A DNA stretch of 27,946 bases from Apostichopus californicus (Eukaryota; Echinodermata; Holothuroidea; Aspidochirotida; Stichopodidae), in NCBI GenBank assembly GCA_020650975.1, contig JAIPMN010011295.1, positions 1-27,946 of the forward strand. The letters run 5' to 3'. Positions 22,471-27,946 of this stretch are shown here, in pieces; position 1 is the stretch's first letter, and each line of letters starts with the position of its first letter. A model generated the notes under the pieces. The model was not told the DNA's origin. It saw only the letters and a list, made by a program, of their open reading frames with translations, and did no database searches. The position numbers were made by a program, and so were the translations under genes.

Positions 22471-23034
22471 ATCCCAGGATGTACACACAATATTGATGGA
22501 AGCAACCAAGACTGTATGTACAGTATGTATTCAAGATTAAAGAATTTGTAGTATATACTGTTATACCGAGCAACATTCGCCATACGTACATAGTGTATAG
22601 GAATTGACCATATCACAGTACATGTATACAGTTATAAAGGTATGTTGTTTATTACCACAATGCCAGGATGTAAACACAAAATTGATGGCAGCAACCAAAC
22701 ACTGTAGGTATGTATTCAAGATTAAAGAATTTGACGTACTGTAACACTGAGCAACATTCGCCATACATACGTAGTGTACAGGAATTGACCATATCACAGT
22801 ACATATATGTACAGTATCCTGTACAGTGTTGTTTATTACCACAAATCCCAGGATGTACACACATTGATGGCAGCAACCAACACTGTATGTACTGAACAGT
22901 ATGTATTCAAGACCAAAGAATATGTAGTACTGTAAAACTGAGCAACATTCGCCCTATATACGTAGTATAAAGGAATTGACCATATCACAGTACATACACA
23001 AATGGTATTAAAGGTATGTTGTATATTGCCACAT
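22471..23034. repeat. Three tandem copies of a ~187-bp unit
   Basis: Copies start at about 22473, 22662 and 22848 (periods 189 and 186). Each runs from CCAGGATGTACACAC through GAGCAACATTCGCC and GGAATTGACCATATCACAGT to a TATGTTGT-TATT-CCACA tail. They differ by point changes and indels in the TACAGTA-rich stretches. Several overlapping minus-strand open frames of 60-99 codons arise only from this repetition. Confidence 0.93.
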
Positions 23035-24210
23035 CACTTTCCAACTGACTGCTTCCATACGCAGACAGGATTTCATAATACAAGAGAATGTCCAAAATAC
23101 TGTAGGTCAGTTTTAATTGCTGGAAAGTACACCAATATCAAGCAAAATGTGACAAAAAGGTCAAGAAAGTTTTCTTCTGTGGCATAGCCCCCTCCCAAAT
23201 TTTCCAAAAACTTTTTTTTTTTTAGAAAATAAGTTCTCTCTGCTCCCTTGGAAAAGCTTTTATTCAAACGATTAACTACAGTAAGGAGTTACTGCAATAA
23301 AGATATTGCGAGGCAAGAGTTTTGGACCAGGTTTCTACACATTTACTGTTATCACATTACACACTGTTTCAGTATACAGTTAACCAACCAATCATACAAC
23401 AGCTTAATGATTTAGTTTCTCTTTTACATACAACCACTTTTAACAACTCCTTCATATAGTATTCACAGTATGTATTCAACATGTGTTTGTTTTGTTTATG
23501 CCTGTCCATATGTTCACAGACATTACAATTATTACATTTCATGTAGCACAGTTTACTTGATAGCCAAACCAATTTTTAATCAGAAATTTATTTTTTTCCC
23601 CTTTATTACAGTCTGTTTAGACAGTATAATTAAAGTGTTATTGTGTACAATATTCCATAGGGAATGTTGCATTAATTACACTGTACAATCTACTACTAGA
23701 TAATCAGTGGAGTCTGTAGATGATAAAGTCAAGTGAATTGAAAAACCTTCAAATTCAAATTTAGAAAATATATAAAATTGCTAATTGTTTTGGGATTAAT
23801 TCAATCAAACAGCATAGCACTGCAGCTTGGCAAATAAAACAGGTAACATATAACTAAATGCTTGGATGAGACTGATGCAGTACTTTACATATACATTCTG
23901 AATTTAAAGATGTGGAATGGCCGACACTGTGCAGAAGCTCTTCTAGGTAAGAAATCCCTACAGAACCACACTGAGAATGAATGATCAATACTTCCATTCA
24001 CAATTACTGTAAAAAAATTTAATGGTTACAGTTTCACTGTTGGGTACAGTAATTTGACACATAAAATAATCATAAGAAAGCCACAAGTAAGTTTATGATT
24101 AATTTTATATTAAGGCCCTAGGTTACTTTCTCTGCTGAAGGTTTGCAAATCAGAGATGCACACTAAATTTCACTTTGTGCTTTATACACAACGTTTATAG
24201 CCACTGACCT

Positions 24211-24500
24211 ATACATGTATACATCCAAAACCCTGTCAATAAGTACAGGTTCATCTATACAAGCTATAATACCATTCTACATTACTGTTTATGGTAAAGC
24301 TTTACTATACATGCATATACATCCCACACCGGTCAATAAGTACAGGTTCATCTATACAAGCTATAATACCATTCTACATTACTGTTTATGGTAAAGCTTT
24401 ACTATACATGCATATACATCTCAGACCGGTCAATAAGTACAGGTTCATCTATACAAGCTATAATACTATTCTACATCACTGATTATGTTAAAGCCTTACA
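24211..24500. repeat. Three tandem copies of a 97-bp unit
   Basis: TCAATAAGTACAGGTTCATC begins at 24236, 24333 and 24430, a period of exactly 97. The first copy is incomplete on its left and the third diverges at its right end. The copies are nearly identical, so the expansion is recent. Confidence 0.95.
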
Positions 24501-24836
24501 TATTGCTACAGCAGTTATATCACAACAAATCCCCCACCAGCAATGTCTTAAAAAACTGTGCCAATCAATAAATCTATTCATTGCCATCGATTAAATGCTA
24601 TCTAAAGTCTTCAGTAACTAGTGTAATGGCAGTTCGTTAGTTAATTCATCTGTAGGACTGTGAATGGAAGAAGGTCTACAATGTCAAATGAAATAGCACC
24701 TCAAGGACTGTATAATAGTAGTAGAGATCTATATGCTTCATAGCCCTGGTACTGATACTAAAGTATATATAAGAGCAGTGTCAATATCTTGTTTCCATGA
24801 GATCAAGGAAAGGAACTGTAGATACTGTCAGTACAG

Positions 24837-24863
24837 GTGCTCTCAAGCATGATTTGAGAGCAC
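24837..24863. repeat. 10-bp perfect stem-loop
   Basis: GTGCTCTCAA and TTGAGAGCAC are exact complements around the 7-base loop GCATGAT. No function is assigned. There is no U-run after it, and transcription terminators of that type are not expected here. Confidence 0.7.
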
Positions 24864-26870
24864 AGTATAGAGTGGTATTAGCATTAGAAAATTGTCCAAT
24901 CTGGCTGGACTAGACCATGTTTTAATTTTAGATATAACTGGATATCCTTCATTCTAATGAGGAGATCTATGTGTTTACAATCATTTACTTACTCCCTCTA
25001 TAATTAGTGAGTTATTAATCCTGTACATGAAAAGAAATTTCCTTTATCTTTAATGTACTTGATATGTTTTACTTGCAAACCTTATGTTTGATTTCATGGT
25101 CTCTCGTGGGTCTTTTTTGGACAAAGTAAGGTTCTTATGTTTTAAGGAACCTGTTCTTTCCTGTACCTGCTTTTAACAAACTCAACACAAAATGCACAGC
25201 TTTTTCAACTGACAACAAAATAGGCTGTTTTATTATTATTTCTAAACTAATTGTATGCTACTAGATTGAAGTCAATTGAAAAAGCAGAGCTAATGTTGAT
25301 CTCTGTTTCGCACATTTGTTGGTGTTTGAGCGCTTGACAGATGAGCAGTGTTAATCCAATCTCCTTCATTTCCTGTTCAGTGTGCTGAGATATATACACT
25401 GATTGACAGCCACTAGCCTGTTAGCACTTAACAGTCGAGTAATACAGACAGTGGCATCATACACTCAAGCTGCGGCACCAAAATCATAACAAATACTGCA
25501 CATTGATGGCCAATGTTATCCTGAGCTCATGTAGCAAGCTTTGAAAGAGTTTACATAGATTATCATCAAAAGTCAATGTTAATGTCAAGTCATGTGAGGG
25601 TATGTAGTAGTGTATAAACACATATCATAATACAAGTTTGTCTGCATCTAATGTAATACCTTATGATAAGTTAGGAAGAAAATGTAAATGGGTTTTTGGT
25701 TTTGTATTTATTAATGAACATATACCTACAGCAGTAACAAAGAAACAAGGCTACTTATATACTGTCCACATGTGGTATTTTAAAACATTTTCTTCCATTT
25801 TTTGTCTATAATGATCAGTATTCTAGATTTGACATCAATTAAAAGAACATCTATTACTGTAACTTGGCGAGTCATTTCTCACTTTGAATTACAAGGTTAA
25901 AAGTAAAAACATTTTGAGTTTTCAAGTTTTATTTGAAAGTATTGTTTAATATACTCTATGAGAGAATGCCTGGAATACAAATGTATTCAAAACTAAAAAA
26001 GAAAAAAATCCACCATTTAATGTTCATTTGGTTTACATTGGTTTCATTTGGTACATTTTAGCAATCAATTATTTACCAAAGATATGATGTTGCAATAGAG
26101 TAGTAGCTTCCTTAAAAGTTGAAATTGAAACATCTTTCAGGTCTTCGACTGTACAATAAAGCACAAATCCTACAAGTTCAGTCCAATATCCTGCTGTCAA
26201 TGCTAATTGGCAACCTTAACTGATGATTACCTCCTGTTAGTCATGGTTTACACTGACATTCTGTCTACAAGCTCTGTTATTCAACATGACTTAGAGGACT
26301 AAGATCTCAAACATTCAGCTCCCTGTCATGGAGATTAACATAGAATCAATGACACATTCTCTGAATGATAGTGGTCAACCATGACTGCATTGATTGCAGT
26401 TGTTACAAGTTCATTAGGATGTTAAGGATCCTGTTCTGTTCTGTGACAAGCACAGTGCATGCCATGCTTAATGGTAACTGTTTGTGCCAGATGGGATAAA
26501 ACCTTACATTCCAAGAAAAGGTTGTTTTCCATCATTTCTACTCTTCTCCTGTCAGCAATTAAAACAAGCTCCGTGAAATGATTAAGCATAATGCATCGAC
26601 TCCAGTTCAAAGGGTTGGTATTTACTCAGAAAGGTTGCTAATGCCTTGCTAGGCTTGTGATTTGTTTGTATGTATTGTAATTGTGGTCAGAGATTTAAAA
26701 TCCTTTTAAAAGAGAAAATTTCAAATTGACCTTGTTTGAACATTTTGAAGTGACCTTATTTCCACTTTTGAACTTTGGACATTGACATTATTACTACCTT
26801 ATTTCCTGATGCTATATAGATACCCTGTCCCATCAGCTAATAATATTGTTACCATTATTCAACTGCCCAG

Positions 26871-26931
26871 CTGTGTATTGCTGTATTGCTATGTATTGCT
26901 GTGTATGGCTGTATTGCTGTGTATTGCTATG
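26871..26931. repeat. TGTATTGC(TG) microsatellite
   Basis: Irregular repetition of GCTGTGTATTGCTGTATTGC-like steps. Confidence 0.8.
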
Positions 26932-27065
26932 CCTGAAGATTTAATTAAACATGTTGGAATAGTAGGTGTAGTGATAGCTTCGGATTTAATCATTTCCATG
27001 GACTGCAGAAGCTGACAGAAGCAGCAAGGGAACCTGTCAACAACACTTCTTCTCATTTGACTTAC

Positions 27066-27109
27066 CTGTTCTTTACTATCGCCGAGTCGCTCCAATGCTG
27101 GGGGAAGAG
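27066..27109 (-). CDS. CLASP: CLASP exon: TOG1 HEAT repeat, first helix
   Basis: On the minus strand a pyrimidine-rich tract and CACAG acceptor precede 44 bases, followed by a GTAAG donor. Read with two leading bases completing a split codon, it gives (A)LPPALERLGDSKEQ. This resembles the vertebrate CLASP TOG1 segment LPSLIDRLGDAKDS and ends exactly where the next exon supplies VRE. CLASP proteins bind tubulin through TOG domains and stabilise microtubule plus ends at kinetochores and the cell cortex. The piece is helix A plus the start of the conserved intra-HEAT loop. The preceding exons, including the start codon, are not visible in the 840 bases up to the window edge. The exon is short, so its identification leans on phase and on continuity with the next exon. 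Confidence 0.85.
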
Positions 27110-27946
27110 CTGTGGGTGAAAGAATAGTGAACACAAATAATGGAACAATTTCAACAGTACTAAGAAACAGATCATGAATTTAAATTCTGTACAGGGGCTG
27201 TATAAAACCTTCGATGATCATACCATGTTATTACAGTACATGATAATAATTTTCATTTACTGTACAGGTAAGTTGAACAATTCCAGGACTAATTTTTGTA
27301 CTGTACTTTCTTGGCAGATAAACACCAAAATTATTTTGAGGTCATCTGAGTTGAACAATGAAAGCCACCAGTCATTACTTTCATATTACATTGATCTTCC
27401 TGGGAAGACCAACTTTGCTGTTACAACAACCTTACCAGTATGTGCAGACTGGGGGACAGCTTGCAAATTTTCTTAACAATTAACCCTAACAGCTGAGAAT
27501 AGGAGGAGGTCAAATGAAAGGCAAATTGTGCTTTAATCAGCTCTGAAGAAATGACCATGCTAAGTACTTCACTTACTGTACATGATAGTGACCAAAGGAA
27601 TGTTTGAAGTTACATATAGTCAACCTAGATTTATTAATCAAATGATCAGTTATTTCTCTAAATATTCCAAACAAATACAGTAATACAAATAATTGATGCA
27701 TATTTTCCAAGGACACTCTTCTCTTAGGGTTCTAATGTAGTTTATTTACAAGTTTTTTTTCTTCAAATTGTAATTCATTTATATATGGTACATTTTCAAA
27801 TTTCATTTGAAAAGGAAGATTGGCAACATAATCAAAATTGGTTGTTTCTTAATAAACTGTCACAGTGAGTAAGTAGCATGTAGTCATTAATTAAAGACAG
27901 TTAATTTTACAAATGTCAGAGATCAACACAGATTTAGCTACAGATT
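27110..27946 (-). other. CLASP: CLASP intron upstream of the first visible exon
   Basis: AT-rich. I looked for the preceding TOG1 exon on the minus strand and found none. A plus-strand 100-codon frame at 27174-27476 is unrecognised. The 5' end of the gene must lie beyond the window. Confidence 0.7.

Larger units (their letters stand above)
21012..27065 (-). other. CLASP: Largest CLASP intron in the window
   Basis: About 6 kb between LGDSKEQ and VRES. It holds a run of 14 C at 22041-22054, the 189-bp triplication at 22471-23034, the 97-bp triplication at 24211-24500, a 10-bp hairpin at 24837-24863 and a TGTATTGC microsatellite at 26871-26931. Open frames of 60-100 codons here are within repeats or unrecognisable. 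Confidence 0.8.

Noticed and set aside
22561-22876. Cys/Tyr-rich ORFs on the minus strand (74-99 codons)
   Set aside because: They lie inside the three-copy 187-bp tandem repeat and reflect its repetition.
27430-27480. Possible upstream TOG1 exon on the minus strand ending at a GTAAGG donor (around 27440)
   Set aside because: There is no acceptable acceptor, and the translation does not resemble the expected TOG1 segment before LPPALERLGD.

Overview
The window is AT-rich animal nuclear DNA, with short exons in kilobase-scale introns, GT/AG splice signals, minisatellites and cut-and-paste transposon relics. I found no bacterial gene, rRNA, tRNA or CRISPR array. The only gene I can identify is one CLASP (CLIP-associating protein, Orbit/MAST family) gene on the minus strand. 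CLASP implies a metazoan. The repeat content suggests a marine invertebrate, but I cannot name the species from sequence alone.

Reading the minus strand 5'->3' (descending coordinates), seven exons join in consistent phase: 27109-27066, 21011-20952, 17824-17733, 15867-15792, 14557-14460, 13325-13255 and 6291-6203. The first six encode most of the C-terminal part of the first TOG domain (TOG1, HEAT repeats that bind tubulin) and its end. The seventh encodes a Gly/Ala-rich piece of the linker that leads toward TOG2. The start codon and first HEAT repeats should lie beyond 27946. TOG2, the Ser-Arg-rich microtubule-binding region and the C-terminus should lie below position 1. A weaker candidate exon is at 4432-4367.

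The most interesting locus is 7596-7407 (minus). It is a well-initiated 63-codon ORF ending at a good splice donor, in exactly the phase needed to replace the whole TOG1 part and join the linker exon at 6291. It could be the first exon of a short CLASP isoform lacking TOG1, analogous in layout to the vertebrate beta/gamma isoforms. Its peptide has a CUE-like N-terminal half and a DSGLES motif of the beta-TrCP phosphodegron type.

The introns hold a 34-copy, 57-bp minisatellite with a 171-bp higher-order segment (9498-11414), a 15-bp minisatellite of about 24 copies (17156-17518), and a complete non-autonomous hAT-like element with 9-bp terminal repeats and a perfect 8-bp target duplication (19863-20765). 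They also hold a foldback element with arms of about 187 bp (6499-6991), 189-bp and 97-bp tandem triplications (22471-23034, 24211-24500), and a hairpin with tandem G-A mismatches at the left edge (9-37). The remaining intronic sequence shows nothing I can assign.
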